Notes: generated by a model from the letters alone, not told the origin. DNA of 64,000 nucleotides from Myoxocephalus aenaeus (GCA_038501785.1 JBAMJR010000080.1:509501-573500); one strand, 5' to 3'. Positions 1-13,424 are shown, numbered from the stretch's first letter. Translations and numbers: made by a program.

Positions 1-1856
1 CCCATTAGCCGGGGCCGGCGGCCTGTGAGAGATGAACGCGGCGAGGCTCTGGGCTTTATTACGGCCTGTAATCACAGACCGTAACCGTTAATCCTGCAAC
101 TGTTTGTTGCTCGCAGCCGGTTATAAAGAGACACAGTTTGGCTTCATGATGTTCAGGATATTTTACACTGAAACCACAACAGAAGCGTCTGTTTATCAAA
201 CCCTACTGGGAGCTTTCACTGGGACTCTCTCTTTATTTAACACCAAGTTCAGCTTCCTCGTCCTCTTCCTCAGCTGTCCTTGTTCTAGGACACTGTGTCT
301 GTCTGTGTTCAGGATGAATATGAGATGGACACATGAACGTCTCCCAGTGAGGACGAGAGGTTTACTGGTGACTTGACTCACAGAAACTAAAACTACTATC
401 TCATATATTTGATAACGTCTTCTCACAATCTCGCGTATGAAAAGAGATTAAATCATTTAAAAACACGAGGACGGAAAACAATCCTTCAGCAGCCGAACAG
501 AAGCTCTTTTCAATTTAAATTGTATTTCAGAGCGAAATAAATAAAGTGAAGAGTTTCTATCTTTAAATTGGGCTTCTTCTTTATTTTTTTCCTTCATGAA
601 ATAAAAGCTCAGATGTCAGCAGTTTGATTAACTGGCTGGTTATTAAGAGGCTCGTAGCGGGTCAGTGACAGAGCGGCGGCCAGCTGAGGAATCGTTGCTT
701 CATTTAATTGCATTAATTAAAGTGCTGATGTGTTTGTGCCTTTTATGCGAGCCGCTGTTGACAAATTACACGGCTGCCATGTTTGATTAATAGCTGCTTT
801 AACATACATGTTAGCCGTGAAACATCTCAGATGTAATAATAAAAGAGCACATCATTCACTGCTCAAACAGCCGCTCTCATAAAGTCAAGATGGGAATGAA
901 TCATCATGAGAAAGCTTCTTCAGACCTGAAGTCACGCAATATGAACAGATGAGATATTAATATGTAGATAGAAAAACACAGAATAGATATTAATATGTAG
1001 ATAGAAATACACAGAATAGATATTAATATGTAGATAGAAATACACGGAATAGATAGATAGAAATACACAGAATAGAAATTAATATGTAGAGATAGAAATA
1101 CACAGACTATATGATATATTAATATCTAGAGATAGAATTATACAGAAGAGATGAGATATTAATATGTAGCGATAGAAATATATAGTACAGACAAGATATT
1201 AAATAGAGACATAAATATCTAGTATCGAAGAATCTCCTATTCTTGCCAAAACTGATTATGGAGAAAATTATATTTACGGACATTAGTAGTAGTGTAATGT
1301 AGTAGAGTCAGTAGTATTGAAAATATAAATATATCTAGTTTATACAATATAGTAGAAAGGATACATAAATATGTAGTACAGAAGATGTATAAATATCATT
1401 ATATATAATATATAATAATGCTGCATTGTAAACAAATGCAATGTTAGCAAGCTGTTTCCTCATTGGTCAGAAATGCTTCCAGGAAGATTTCCCCTCTTTC
1501 TTTTCCTCCCTCCTTCATTATGCAGCTCCAACCGCGTGCGCTAATAGTTGTTTTCTTTGTGTTTATGAGGTTAATAAACCAGCGTTCATTAAATGAACTC
1601 AATATCAATATCCAGCTCCACTGAGCATCTGGACTAGAAAGCAGTCCTGATGAATCTTCTCAGTTCTCATCTCAACAGCGCTGATGATCTTCAGACGGAG
1701 ATTATCTCCATAAGTGAGACAATAATAATGTTGATCGTCACAAGCTATTTTTCATCCATCATCAAGCCACGGACCAGCTGTTACAGATGTTAAGGTCTAA
1801 AGGGTCTAAAGAGTTGTTACTGGGAGCTCCTCGCGCTTGTTTTGCATCATCATCCC
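1..1856. other. No gene seen
   Basis: AT-rich noncoding DNA apart from the repeat at 945-1215. 690-850 is unique with attaatta and gattaatag words. Short frames lack any domain. Confidence 0.5.
945..1215. repeat. Degenerate AT-rich tandem repeat, about 40 bp
   Basis: Recurring gatattaatatgtagatag and aaatacacagaata, about six diverged copies. Confidence 0.7.
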
Positions 1857-2347
1857 AGTCCATATCGTCCCGCCTCAGTCCATATCGTCCCGCCTTAGTC
1901 CATATCGTCCCGCCTCAGTCCATATCGTCCCGCCTTAGACCATATCGTCCCGCCTCAGTCTGTATCGTCCCGCCTCAGTCCATATCGTCCCGCCTCAGTC
2001 CATATCGTCCCGCCTCAGTCCATATCGTCCCGCCTTAGTCCTTATCGTCCCGCCTCAGTCCATATCGTCCCGCCTCAGTCCATATCGTCCCGCCTTAGAC
2101 CATATCGTCCCGCCTCAGTCCGTATCGTCCCGCCTCAGTCCATATCGTCCCGCCTCAGTCCATATCGTCCCGCCTCAGTCCATATCGTCCCGCCTCAGTC
2201 CATATCGTCCCGCCTCAGTCCGTATCGTCCCGCCTCAGTCCATATCGTCCCGCCTCAGTCCATATCGTCCCGCCTCAGTCCATATCGTCCCGCCTCAGTC
2301 CGTGTCGTCCCGCCTCAGTCCGTATCGTCCCGCCTCAGTCCATATCG
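1857..2347 (+). repeat. 20-bp minisatellite, about 24 units
   Basis: Tight array of the unit agtccatatcgtcccgcctc. Three units fit each 60 bases exactly. Variants: cctta for cctca, cgtatc, tgtatc. Confidence 0.96.
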
Positions 2348-4164
2348 GCTAGTATTTATTCTAGCTCAGAACGTAAACAAGACTCACCTGTATCACGTCT
2401 GTTGCGTTCAGGGGCAGCGGTGAGGAACGGACATCCCGGTGCTGGTTGTCGTCCATGTGAACAGCACCGCGCTGAGCTTTACAGCACCCAGACCTCTCCG
2501 TTCCCCGAGGCCGTGGACTTCCTCTCCGAAGATGTTTACCAGAACCAAACATGGTTCCTCCTGCAGCTGAACTTCCCTCAAGGGAACCAGAGATGCCTTT
2601 ACTGCCCGTAGTCCTGCATCTGACTATCAGCCTGTTTATTCTGTGGCCCAGTGTGCTTTTTTTGTGTGTGCACCTTTTGGATAATCTTTATAGTTTATCA
2701 TTCGTTTAATTTGCCGTCCTTCCCCGTTTGTAGTGCAGCTGCTGTTCAACTATTCCCCTCTGGATGAATCCCGTTGTATCTCATGTTGTGATCCATCTTT
2801 GCATAATAATAATGTGACCGACTGTGGCCCGGTGTGAAGCCTTTATCGCAGTTTTAATGACGCTGCATTAAACCTCTGATGAGTGTGGAAGCCGGGACAT
2901 CAGCCACACATTCCTGTCCGTAGTCATAACTGTGAGATGAGTCACTGCCACACCTCGTTAAAATAGCAGCTGCAGCCTCCTCAGTTAGTGTTAGCTGATG
3001 AGCCTCGATGGACCCACTTACACTAATATTATTGTTACACATGATATTGTGATGTGACGGCTGCTCATGTCAGAGAACAACCTCCCACTGCTCATCGTCA
3101 CCATCAAGTAGATGTCAGACTTAAAGAACTGATTATTAAGTGAATATGCTGCTTTGAAACACTGTGGTTTTCATGTATTACATTCATTATATATAAATAT
3201 ATATTTCTCTGATGCCTCAGAGGATGTGTAGACTGTGATTGAGGGGGGGAAAAGACCTGTTGAGGAAGAGGCTATTTAATTAAGTTGCTAACAAAATACA
3301 AATCTCAATAGCTTGGGAATAATTGTGCAACCCTCATTAAGCATTCCATCTGGGCAATTACCCTCTTCTTCTCTCCGGAGTTATAAATGACTGGCCGGTA
3401 ATTGAAGCTAGCAGTCAGCGAGAGCCCGAGATGAACTGAATTACACAATGTCATTAAAATAAATACATCAAATTATTATCCCATGGAAAATAAATGGACT
3501 GAACGCGTGTAATTGTTCTTTCGAATTAGTTCCTCCACCCGTCTGAGTCCGTCAGTGCACCCGGTGTCCACCAGGGGACCCGTCTCCGTCCTGTCGGCAC
3601 ATGTCCGACATGAAGGAGGAGTGACTTTATCTCCAGTAAACACAGCTCGCTCCCTTTGCACCATTTAGAAGATTAAGCAGCACACAATTGAAGAAAAGCT
3701 CATTTCTTGTTCCAAAGATAGAGCGCCTGCTGGAGTAGGACCCATTGTGAGACGCGTCTTTGTCCGCTCTGACTGATTACTTCCTTGATCTGGTAAAAAG
3801 GGGAATCCTTTCCTTCTTTACCTTGAACTCTGCAGAGGAGCCCGAGCTTGAAACATTCTCAGCTGAATTGATAGTGACCTGATTTATGGGCCTTATTGCG
3901 CCGTATAATTAATTTTATGCATATGACTTCCTTTACAATTACCATGCGGGCCGATTGGAGAAGTTCACTGCTTATATGAAGCCATCAATAACTGCAGATT
4001 CATCAGGGGACGGGCTGGACATGTGGTCAGGACAGAGGACGAAGATATCGTCTCCTGGAAGTGAGATATCTTGGGAAAGGGCAAACGCAAAACGCTCGAC
4101 TGAAACCACTAAAGGGAGAGAGGAGGACGAATCTGTCCAACATTCATTGACTGAGTCAGAGTGA
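2348..4164. other. No supported gene
   Basis: 2400-2610 has codon-like composition on both strands (plus-strand ELYSTQTSPFPEAVDFL), but no splice-framed partner and no recognised family. The rest is noncoding, with CNE-like parts given separately. Confidence 0.4.
3280..3960. promoter_or_regulatory. Candidate conserved noncoding stretches
   Basis: 3290-3480 (gggcaattaccctcttc, ggtaattgaagctagca, gaattacacaatgtcattaa) and 3880-3960 (tatgggccttattgcg, cgtataattaattttatgca) are unique and rich in TAATTA-type words. No ORF of interest. Confidence 0.3.
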
Positions 4165-4712
4165 TGTCCTTTACGACTACTAGTTACGACGACGAGTAAC
4201 GACATCGAGTAACGCCGACGACAACAACCGCGAGTAACAAACGCTTGTAACAACCAACTGCTAGTAACAACCGCTAGTAATAACCGCTAGTAAGGACGAC
4301 GAGTAACGACGACGAACAACAACGACGATAACAACGACGATAACAACCGCTAGTAACAACCGCTAGTAACAACCAACCTCTAGTAACAACCGCTAGTAAC
4401 GACGACGAGTAACGACGACGAGTAACAACGTCAAGTAACCACGACGAACAACAACGAAGACGAACAACGACGATAACAACCGCTAGTAACAACCAACCGC
4501 TAGTAACAACCAACCGCTAGTAACAACCGCCAGTAACAACCAACCTCTAGTAACAACCGCCAGTAATAATTGCTAGTAACGACGACGAGTAACGACGACG
4601 AACAACAACGACGATAACAACGACAATAACAACCGCTAGTTACAACCGCTAGTAAGGACGACGAGTAAGGACGACGAGTAAGGACGACGCGTAACGATGT
4701 GTAATGACACTG
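4165..4712 (+). repeat. CG-rich short repeat of taacgacgacgag / taacaaccgctag type
   Basis: Irregular mixture of 12-15-bp words on a taac(g/a)ac backbone. The plus strand is rich in A, C and G and poor in T. No gene. Confidence 0.9.
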
Positions 4713-5945
4713 TAGTAACTAACCCATTGAACGGACCAGGCTGTAAAAAGGGTTTATTTGTGATGTAAAGTTGTACATTTGAACATGACGCTCTTTGAGG
4801 ATCGACTCTCTGGAGCCTCAAGTGGTCGGTTGAGGAACTGCTTTTTGTCACTTCAGCATTGCCTTCATTTCTGCCGCGAGGTTCAAATCTATTTAAATGA
4901 CTTGAATCTAACAAATAAAAACGGTAGATTATTAAATGTCCATAACGTTTAAAAATATCTACCACACTATTCACATTATTCATTTTGTTCATATTTCCAT
5001 CGTCACAGCTGAATATTAAGATGTTGAAGTCTTTTTGAGTTTCTATCTCCTTCAGAGACAAACAGAAAGGAAAAGAAAAAGGCTTGATTTTTTGTTTCAA
5101 TAATCTGAGCTGAACAAACTCTTTTACTGGACGTCTCATCAAACTTCAATAAATAACAACTAAATATAATGTTGCCATTCACTTAAACACAGCAACCAGA
5201 GAAATACAGTTCTCTTTCATCTGAATAAAAAGGAGGAATGAAGACGCGCGATGTCAGCCTGTGATGTCACCGCCCAGCTGACTCTGACTCCTGACATCAT
5301 CATGTTGAGTAAACAAAGACAAACAGGTTATGTCGTGGTATTAATGTCGGAGCAGCAGCAGGTGTTTATTAAAATGAAATGCAGCAGCAGGAACCTGATG
5401 TGGATGACATGAATAATGTAGCTGACAGTAAAGGAGGTAATATAAATGCACACATATCTTCTAATCGCTGAGGCTCTCCTGGCGTCTCAGTGGAGGAGCA
5501 GCAGAATTAATCCACACATGTATCTCCGCCTCACAATTATTCACATACAGATGCATGATAATGATTCACAGATTAATCCGTGTTCCGGTGCCGCGGCGGC
5601 AGCGTCCTCGTCCCCGCTGACCTTTTCCCTCCGCGCGTTTCCATCACAGCCGGCCGCCTGATGGAGGCCGACAGCCGAGCGACGGCTGCAAGGCGGCACT
5701 CGGGGCCCAGGCGCCTTGATTCAGACTCCAGGAGGAAAACTACAACTTTTAGTAGTTTTTCATCTGTTTCTAGTCGGATTTAAATATTGACGATTCTATT
5801 CATTTTTAAGTAATAATCAAAACCTGAATCAAACTATGAACCACACTGGGATTCACATTCATAAATGATGAGTAACTGAATGTTCAGGTACTTCTACTTT
5901 GAGTATTTCCATTTATACTAAATATTGTACTTTTTACTGCCCTAG
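4713..5945. other. No gene; CNE-like segment at 5440-5600
   Basis: A 168-codon minus-strand frame at 4636-5142 starts in repeat and shows no domain. 5500-5590 has two attaatcc words (OTX/PITX type) and cacaattattcacata. 5590-5710 is GC-rich. Confidence 0.4.
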
Positions 5946-6262
5946 TATTAATACATGGAGGACTAGGAGGACTATGAGGACATGGAGGACTATGAGGACA
6001 TGGAGGATATGGAGGATATGGAGGATATGGAGGACTATGAGGACATGGAGGACATGGAGGACTATGAAGATATGGAGGACATGGAGAACATGGAGGACTA
6101 TGAGGATATGGAGGACATGGAGAACATGGAGGACTATGAGGATATGGAGGACATGGAGGACTATGAGGACATGGAGGACTATGAGGACATGGAGGACATG
6201 GAGGACTTGGAGGATATGGAGGATATGGAGGACTATGAGGACATGGAGGACATGGAGGACTA
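5946..6262 (+). repeat. 9-bp minisatellite (atggaggac / tatgaggac)
   Basis: About 34 units of 9 bp. The plus strand encodes repeated Met-Glu-Asp in one frame and Arg-Thr-Trp in another. Followed to about 6420 by ttatcttta-type pyrimidine-rich simple sequence. Confidence 0.93.
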
Positions 6263-6497
6263 GGAGATGGTTATTTTTGTTATTTTCATTATCTTCATTA
6301 TTTTTATTATCTTTGTTATCTTTATTGTCTTTATTATCTTCATTATCTTCAATATCTTTATTATCTTTATAATCTTTATTTACTTTATTATCTCTATTAT
6401 CTCTATTTATCCTTTACGTTCTAGAAGGATCTACTGGACACGTTAAAGGAGACGAGGACAGCTTCTATCAACATGCTTTAATACAACAGCAGCTCTG

Positions 6498-6520
6498 TCA
6501 CACACACACATACACACACA

Positions 6521-6593
<73 letters not shown>

Positions 6594-6687
6594 ATCTTCA
6601 GACTCTGAAGGTCAGTGTGTGTCGGCCTGCAGCAGGAAACAGATGTTTGATACAGCAGGCTTCAGGTGCTGCTGACACAAATCACTG

Positions 6688-6752
<65 letters not shown>
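6498..6752 (+). repeat. Two CA microsatellites
   Basis: (CA)n at 6498-6590 and 6690-6752, separated by about 100 bp of unique sequence. Confidence 0.97.
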
Positions 6753-6756
<4 letters not shown>

Positions 6757-6917
6757 CTGGGATGTTAATCCCAGCAAACAGGATTATCCTCAGAAAGGAT
6801 TTCTCTGTGAAGCGTTTCCTCTTAATTAGAGCTGTTAGCTTCTTATTAGGAATTAAAGGGTTAATTAGTGATACAATTACATTAGGGGAGGAGCCAGGAA
6901 GGGGGGAGGAGGGGCTG

Positions 6918-7210
6918 CCAACAGGTGAGCTGTGAGGGAACATGTGAGCTGTGAGGGAACAGGTGAGCTGTGAGGGAACATGTGAGTTGTATTAAAACAC
7001 ATCAATGGGATTCAGTCTCAATGACAAGTAGTCCCGCTGAAAGTAGTCCCGCTGAAAGTAGTCCCGCTGAATGTAGTCCCCCCTGAAAGTAGTCCCTCCT
7101 GAAAGTAGTCCCCCCTGAAAGTAGTCCCTCCTGAATGTAGTCCCCCCTGAAAGTAGTCCCTCCTGAAAGTAGTCCCCCCTGAAAGTAGTCCCGCTGAAAG
7201 TAGTCCCGGA
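6918..7210 (+). repeat. Two short minisatellites, 19 bp and about 16 bp
   Basis: 6918-6990 repeats ggtgagctgtgagggaaca about four times. 7025-7208 repeats gtagtcccncctgaaa about twelve times with a 15/16-bp alternation. Confidence 0.88.
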
Positions 7211-7983
7211 CAGAGTGCCTGTTTGCTGCGGAGGTGAGTACAGGTAACACCCAGCGGGTCACATCTGAATGTCAGGTACGTAGAGACACATTAACCCCTG
7301 ATGCTCCTGTTTACTACTCGCCCACGCTCACCATTCCTGGTCAATTCATCATTAGGCTTCCTCGTGCACACGCCCCCCCATGCTCCCCCTCCCCCCATCC
7401 TCCCTGAACCATTCATCACCGGGCGGCGGCTGACAGTGACGGATGGGGCGGCCCGCCACTGGCACTCTCCCAGCCGGAGACTCATACGGCCACGGCGGCG
7501 GACTGACAGCTGGAGCAACATGTCAAGTGGTGGAAAGACTGCGGCCATTAATAACCTCCGTCACATGATCGCCTCGTGTGGGGGGGGGGGGTCCACGCCG
7601 TCCGGGAGATGTCACGCGAGCGAGGCCGACAGTCATGGACGCATGATCTTTAATCAAGTGTGCGGGGATGATGGGTAATGAATATATCGCTCACAGATTG
7701 GAAGGTGTGTGTGAGGAGGTGGGAGGGGGGGCGGGGGGGGGGGACCCATCTGTGGTTCAGGGCGACCCGGAAGGGGGGGGGTCCTCTTAAGGACGACCCC
7801 ACCACTCGCCACACATCTGAGAACATGTAATGTGTCGTTCATTCAGTCAGAGATCGTAATCATGTGATCATGTGATCAGGTCTCCTCAGGCCCCTCAAGG
7901 CAGACAGACCACCTGACCCCACTCACTTTTTAGGGTTTTTAGCTTCTACTTCCTGTTTTCATCTGATTCAGGTTTACAATGTG

Positions 7984-8039
<56 letters not shown>

Positions 8040-8938
8040 ATCAAGACTAATCAAACTCTTTTCTGTCCAGATGTTGAAAAGTAGAAAGACACATCTGATC
8101 TAAAGGTACTTTATACTACATCTCAGAGGTACATGTTGTACTTGTTACTGGTAATCTTTAAACATCAGATATAAGAGGAAAACTTTTCGTTTAACTACAT
8201 TTACATACTTTTACTTCTGGAAGGTTTTTATTGCAGTAATTTACACACATTGCAGTGTTTTCTGTGTGTACTCGTACCTTCTCTCGGCAAGGAGCAGTGG
8301 AAGCAACAGACCTCTCTGGCGGTGAACAGCTGATCGACTTTAATGGACTTTCACCTCCTCTTGCAAAGCAGGAGGTGTTTCCTCCTCTCAGAGCCGCCAG
8401 GATCCTTTAATCCCATTCTACACGCCAATCAAAGATCCATGAATCAGGCCGTGATGATCAGACCTGGTCCGGCCTCCTGCATGTCATTATGGTAACAAAG
8501 CTGCTTTTAATGAGATTCCACAAAGCTCCAAATCAGGCCGTCCCATCATGCATCCTGGCTAATTCACTTAACAATAACTCTTCCCCAAAGACGAGGAGGA
8601 GGTTTGTCCTTCACAGCCAGCAGGAGCTCCTCGTCCCCACGAGGAAATATCATTATCCATAAGAGGGACATTAGGGGGATGGGGGGGTGATTAACTCAAA
8701 CGTCCTCAGTGTCCCCGACTCTCAGATTAAGATTTGGCAGAAAGCAGTGATGATGAGGAGAAGAAAGTCCCAAGTGAAGCTAATTTATGAAGAGGAAGAG
8801 GAATACGATGACATACCGAGAGGATTCAGTCTATGATGTCATACCGAGAGGATTCAGTCCATGATGTCATACCGAGAGGATCTCCTCTGTGATAAAAGTC
8901 CACCAGTGAAGATAACAAACACATGAAGACATCGGATC
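7211..8938. other. No gene; G-runs and unique sequence
   Basis: G/C homopolymer tracts at 7365-7400, 7578-7592 and 7722-7790. 7430-7570 and 8290-8600 are unique and CNE-like (catcctggctaattcact). Frames here are short and domain-free. Confidence 0.4.
7984..8036 (+). repeat. (ATT)n microsatellite
   Basis: Perfect ATT trinucleotide run of about 17 copies. Confidence 0.95.
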
Positions 8939-10588
8939 TGTTATGAATCTCACCTGTTCAGTTCATTCTGTATACCTCTTGGTCACGCCCACCTCATCAA
9001 CTCCATCACACTCACCTGTCCACTCTGCTGCACCTGCTCCCTCTGGTATATAAGCCTTATATCAGTACGACCCTTCCTGTTTGGACTTCTCCCCATTGCC
9101 TCTTCCCCGGGATGACCCTTCCTGTTAGGACTTCTCCCCATTGCCTCTTCCCCGGTACGACCCTTCCTGTTTGGACTTCTCCCCCTTGCCTCTTCCCCGG
9201 TACGACCCTTCTTGTTAGGACTTTTCCACCATTCCTCCTCCCCAGTACGCCCCTTCCTGTTTGGACTTCTCCCCATTGCCTCTTCCCCGGTATGACCCTT
9301 CCTGTTAGGACTTCTCCACCTTGCCTCTTCACAGGTACGACCCTTCCTTTTAGGACTTCTCCCCATTGCCTCTTCCCCGGTACGACGCTTCCTGTTTGGA
9401 CTTCTCCCCATTGCCTCTACCCCGGTACGACCCTTCCTGTTTGGACTTCTCTACCTTGCCTCTTCCCCGGTACGACCCTTCCTGTTAGGACTTCTCCACC
9501 TTTCCTCTTCCCCAGTACGACCCTTCCTGTTTGGACTTCTCCCCCTTGCCTCTTCCCCGGTACGACCCTTCCTGTTTGGACTTCTCCCCCTTGCCTCTTC
9601 CCCGGTACGACCCTTCCTGTTAGGACTCCTCCACCTTTCCTCTTCCCCAGTACGACCCTTCCTGTTTGGACTTCTCCCCCTTGCCTCTTCCCCGGTACGA
9701 CCCTTCCTGTTTGGACTTCTCCCCCTTGCCTCTTCCCCGGTACGACCCTTCCTGTTTGGACTTCTCCCCCTTGCCTCTTCCCCGGTACGACCCTTCCTGT
9801 TAGGACTCCTCCACCTTTCCTCTTCCCCAGTACGACCCTTCCTGTTTGGACTTCTCGCCCATTGCCTCTTCCCCGGTACGACCCTTCCTGTTTGGACTTC
9901 TCCCCATTGCCTCTTCCCCGGGATGACCCTTCCTGTTAGGACTTCTCCCCATTGCCTCTTCCCCGGTACGACCCTTCCTGTTTGGACTTCTCCCCATTGC
10001 CTCTTCCCCGGTACGACACTTCCTGTTTGGACTTCTCCCCATTGCCTCTACCCCGGTACGACCCTTCCTGTTTGGACTTCTCCACCTTTCCTCTTCCCCA
10101 GTACGACCCTTCCTGTTTGGACTTCTCCACCTTTCCTCTTCCCCAGTACGACCCTTCCTGTTTGGACTTCTCCCCCTTGCCTCTTCCCCGGTACGACCCT
10201 TCCTGTTTGGACTTCTCCCCCTTGCCTCTTCCCCGGTACGACCCTTCCTGTTAGGACTCCTCCACCTTTCCTCTTCCCCGGTACGACCCTTCCTGTTTGG
10301 ACTTCTCCCCATTGCCTCTTCACCGGTTCGACCCTTCCTGTTTGGACTTCTCCACCTTGCCTCTTCCCCGGTACAACCCTTCCTGTTTGGACTTCTCCAC
10401 CTTGCCTCAGCCCCGGTACGACCCTCCCTATTCGGACTTCTCCACCTTGCCTCTTCCCCGGTAACCACCATAGTCTTCTGTCCTCGACCCCGAGATTCTG
10501 CTTCTGTATTCAGTTTCCTGTTGTGTGTTCTGCCTGAATAAAGCTCTGCTCTTCACTCACTATTCCGTATTTCGTCTGAGTCCTTACA
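8939..10588 (+). mobile_element. Possible solo LTR carrying a minisatellite
   Basis: The segment starts TGTTATGAATC and ends GAGTCCTTACA (TGT...ACA ends). It has a TATA-like ggtatataagcc at 9046-9057 and AATAAA near 10534 followed by a T/C-rich end, the order of signals expected in an LTR. A 1.4-kb minisatellite lies between the TATA and polyA words. I could not find a target-site duplication and there is no internal gag/pol, so this remains an inference. Confidence 0.4.
9065..10462 (+). repeat. 45-bp minisatellite, about 31 units
   Basis: Unit begins acgacccttcctgtttggac and ends gcctcttccccggt. Variants alternate tttgg/ttagg and ccccatt/ccccctt/caccttt. Because 45 is a multiple of three and the unit lacks stops in several frames, long open frames arise on both strands (for example repeated RSPNRKGRTGEEA). 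They are not taken as genes. Confidence 0.95.
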
Positions 10589-11399
10589 TATAGACCACCA
10601 CCCAGTACATTTCGTTCAGTTTTATAGTTTCATTAAAAAAACGAGATCAGTTCCATAAACATCAACATAATCTGTTGATCAAACTGTTGATCAAACTAAA
10701 AATATAAGTTGTACATGAAATGTAATACTTGTGTATTAGGATATAACATGTTTACAACCACATGTTTACAACCACATGTTTACGTTGCCCGACATGTTTC
10801 ATAAACAACAAGAATATTATAAACAGTTCCAGCTCACGTGATTGTTTTACTGGATAGAAACGGTTCGTTCAAATTAAAACATATGAAACGTATCAATGGC
10901 TTCATCTATAAAGTGTCACGACATGATTTATTAAACATTAATAATATTACTAGTATCTGTCTGTATATCTGTCTGTGTGTCTGTCTCTCTGCCTGTCTGT
11001 CTGCAGCTTCTTAACCAGAGTTCCTTTAACTAAACGCTCCCATCTGTTGAGGGTCTTTTGTCTGTTAAGTAATGCAGCTGCAGAGCTGCTCCTCCTCCTC
11101 CACTCCTCCTGTTATTATAATACTGTTACTACCCACTGATTTATTCATTGGCTTTACACACAGACATGAACACACCCCTCTTCCTCCTCCTCCTCCGGCC
11201 CACGACTCCTTTCTCTGCTCTTCACATCACCTCCTCCTCTTTCTTTCTGTCCACTCAGACCTCCCAGCATCCAGCTGTCACTCTAAACCCTGGTCTGGTC
11301 CGAGGTCTGGACCCCCGACCGCATGCCGGATGATCAGGATTATTTATAATTGTAATTATTATTAATATTTTTATATAATCTTTATTATTTATTATCATC
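10589..11399. other. No gene seen
   Basis: AT-rich noncoding DNA with a three-fold accacatgtttaca repeat near 10755 and ctgtctgt words near 10960. Confidence 0.5.
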
Positions 11400-11486
11400 G
11401 TTATCATTGTAATTATTATCATTATTATTATAATCATTATAATATCATTATTATAATCATTATCATCATTTTTATTACCATCATCA

Positions 11487-11521
<35 letters not shown>

Positions 11522-11920
11522 AGAACAAACTTCCTGTTTCAGGTGTTTCCAGGTGTTTAAAGGTGTCTAAAGGTGTTTCCAGGTGTTTCCAGGTGTTTTA
11601 AGTTACAAAAAGACTTCAGCATCTGATCAACGTCCTCAACATGACATCACTTAATCAACAAGTCAGAGAGAAATGTCCTTGAATGGGTGTTTGAATAGTT
11701 TGAGACAGAGAGAGCGCCCTCCTCTCCTCCTCTCCTCCTCTCCTCCTCTCCTCCTCTCCTCTGTCCTCCTCTTCTCCTCTGTCCTCTCCTCCTTCCTCCC
11801 TCCTCCTGATGAGGTCTTCATCATCAGCCCCTCGTCTTCCTCTTCGTGGCTGACGTCCTGACCCGTCCCTCATGTTGAACCTCGTGTTCACTGACAGCCT
11901 CGTCCTCCTCGCTGTCGTAT

Positions 11921-11968
<48 letters not shown>

Positions 11969-12360
11969 GGCAGACAGACAGACAGACAGTCAGACAGACA
12001 GACAGACAGTCAGACAGACAGACACTTACCGTCTCTGGGACACGCGGCCTGTTTTATGGGGGGTGTTAAGTGATGAGTTAGCATCATCGGCTGTGAAGCT
12101 GTCAGACCCCAAACTGTGGTGGGAATAACCCTTAGAAGAGGGGGGAGGGGGGTCCTTTGCTTGTTGCTTTGTTGCTTGTTGCTTTGTTGCTTGTTGCTTG
12201 TTGCTTGGTTGCTTGTTGCTTGACTTTAATTCAATCCCCCCTCCCTCCCTACAGGGCAGAACACTTTTACAAGCCCCCTCCCGATAAAGGCGGTGAGGCT
12301 GGTGCTCCTGTTTGACTGCACATGGCACGTTGTAATAAAGCCCCCCCCCCCCCCCCCCCC
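11400..12360 (+). repeat. Cluster of simple repeats
   Basis: AT-rich ATT runs (11400-11520); 10-bp aggtgtttcc units (11538-11600); ctcctct (11719-11795); (GACA)n tetranucleotide (11921-12023); gcttgttgcttt (12155-12225); poly-C (12341-12360). No gene is visible between them. Confidence 0.9.
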
Positions 12361-12751
12361 ACTGATCCTTTAACTGATCTTCAGATTCGATGTGAAGCTA
12401 CTTTTCTATCATCGCTTTGTGGCTTCTGAAGTGATGGAGTGAGATTATGAAGAGGATGAAGAGGAGGATGAAGAGGGTGAAGAGAAGGAGAAGGAGGATT
12501 AAGACTATGAAGAGGAGGAGGACAAGGAGGAGGAGGAGGAGGAGGGTGATTGGCTGCTCTTCATCACCAGTCAAACTGGTACTCTGAAGAACTGAACTCA
12601 GATCAGACATTTAGTTTAAGAAAAGTGAAAATTCAGCACAAAGACAGAAATAAGAATTTATAAATTAAAATTATATAAATAAAATATATATATAAATAAA
12701 ATATATAAATATTATTTATATAATACATATACATATTATTTGTATTATGTT

Positions 12752-12752
12752 T

Positions 12753-12828
<76 letters not shown>

Positions 12829-12830
12829 TA
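12752..12830 (+). repeat. (TA)n microsatellite
   Basis: TA dinucleotide run interrupted by C and G, inside a wider AT-rich region from 12660. Confidence 0.93.
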
Positions 12831-13114
12831 AACAACAAAAAACTAAACAGATCAGATTTCTAAACAGTCGAAGGATTAAAAAGTCAGACTCACAAAATAA
12901 CGACTTAGCTATTGATGCTAACTCCTGAGCTAGGAGGCTATGCTAAGTTAATTAGCTGGACAAGTGAGAAAGTGATCATCATCATCATCTTCTCTGAGGG
13001 AAACCTTCCTTCATTAGTAATAATGTGTAATTAGTAACTATTAGTCCGATCAGCTGTTCCAAGATTAAACATCATCAACAGACGAATGTGTGTTTGATGG
13101 TTTTAACTAACGAC

Positions 13115-13345
13115 CATGACATTATGACATCATTACACCATGACATCATGACATATTCACACCATGACATCATGACATATGACATCATTACACCATGACA
13201 TCATTAAATCATTACACCATGACATCATTATACCATGACATCATGACATATTTACACCATGACATCATGACATATTTACACCATGACATCATTACAGCAT
13301 GACATCATGATATCATTACATCATTACATCATGACATCATGGCAT
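13115..13345 (+). repeat. Short repeat of catgacatcattacac type
   Basis: Irregular units of 11-25 bp built on ccatgacatcat with ttacac or gacatat spacers, about 18 units. Confidence 0.85.
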
Positions 13346-13424
13346 CAGAAAGTTGGGAGGTGTGAATTGATTCTCTTCTTTTGTTTGACTATTCATCGTC
13401 GCTCAGCACACGACCAGTTAAACT

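Noticed and set aside
1857..2347. CRISPR-like regular repeats
   Set aside because: Units are directly adjacent with no unique spacers, and the genome is eukaryotic.
4636..5142. 168-codon minus-strand frame
   Set aside because: It begins in unique AT-rich DNA, ends in repeat sequence, and has no domain or splice context.
5899..6372. Frames rich in Met-Glu-Asp or Arg-Thr-Trp
   Set aside because: 9-bp repeat read in two frames.
9112..10537. Repeat proteins of 204-275 codons
   Set aside because: 45-bp minisatellite, open in several frames on both strands, no unique coding ends.
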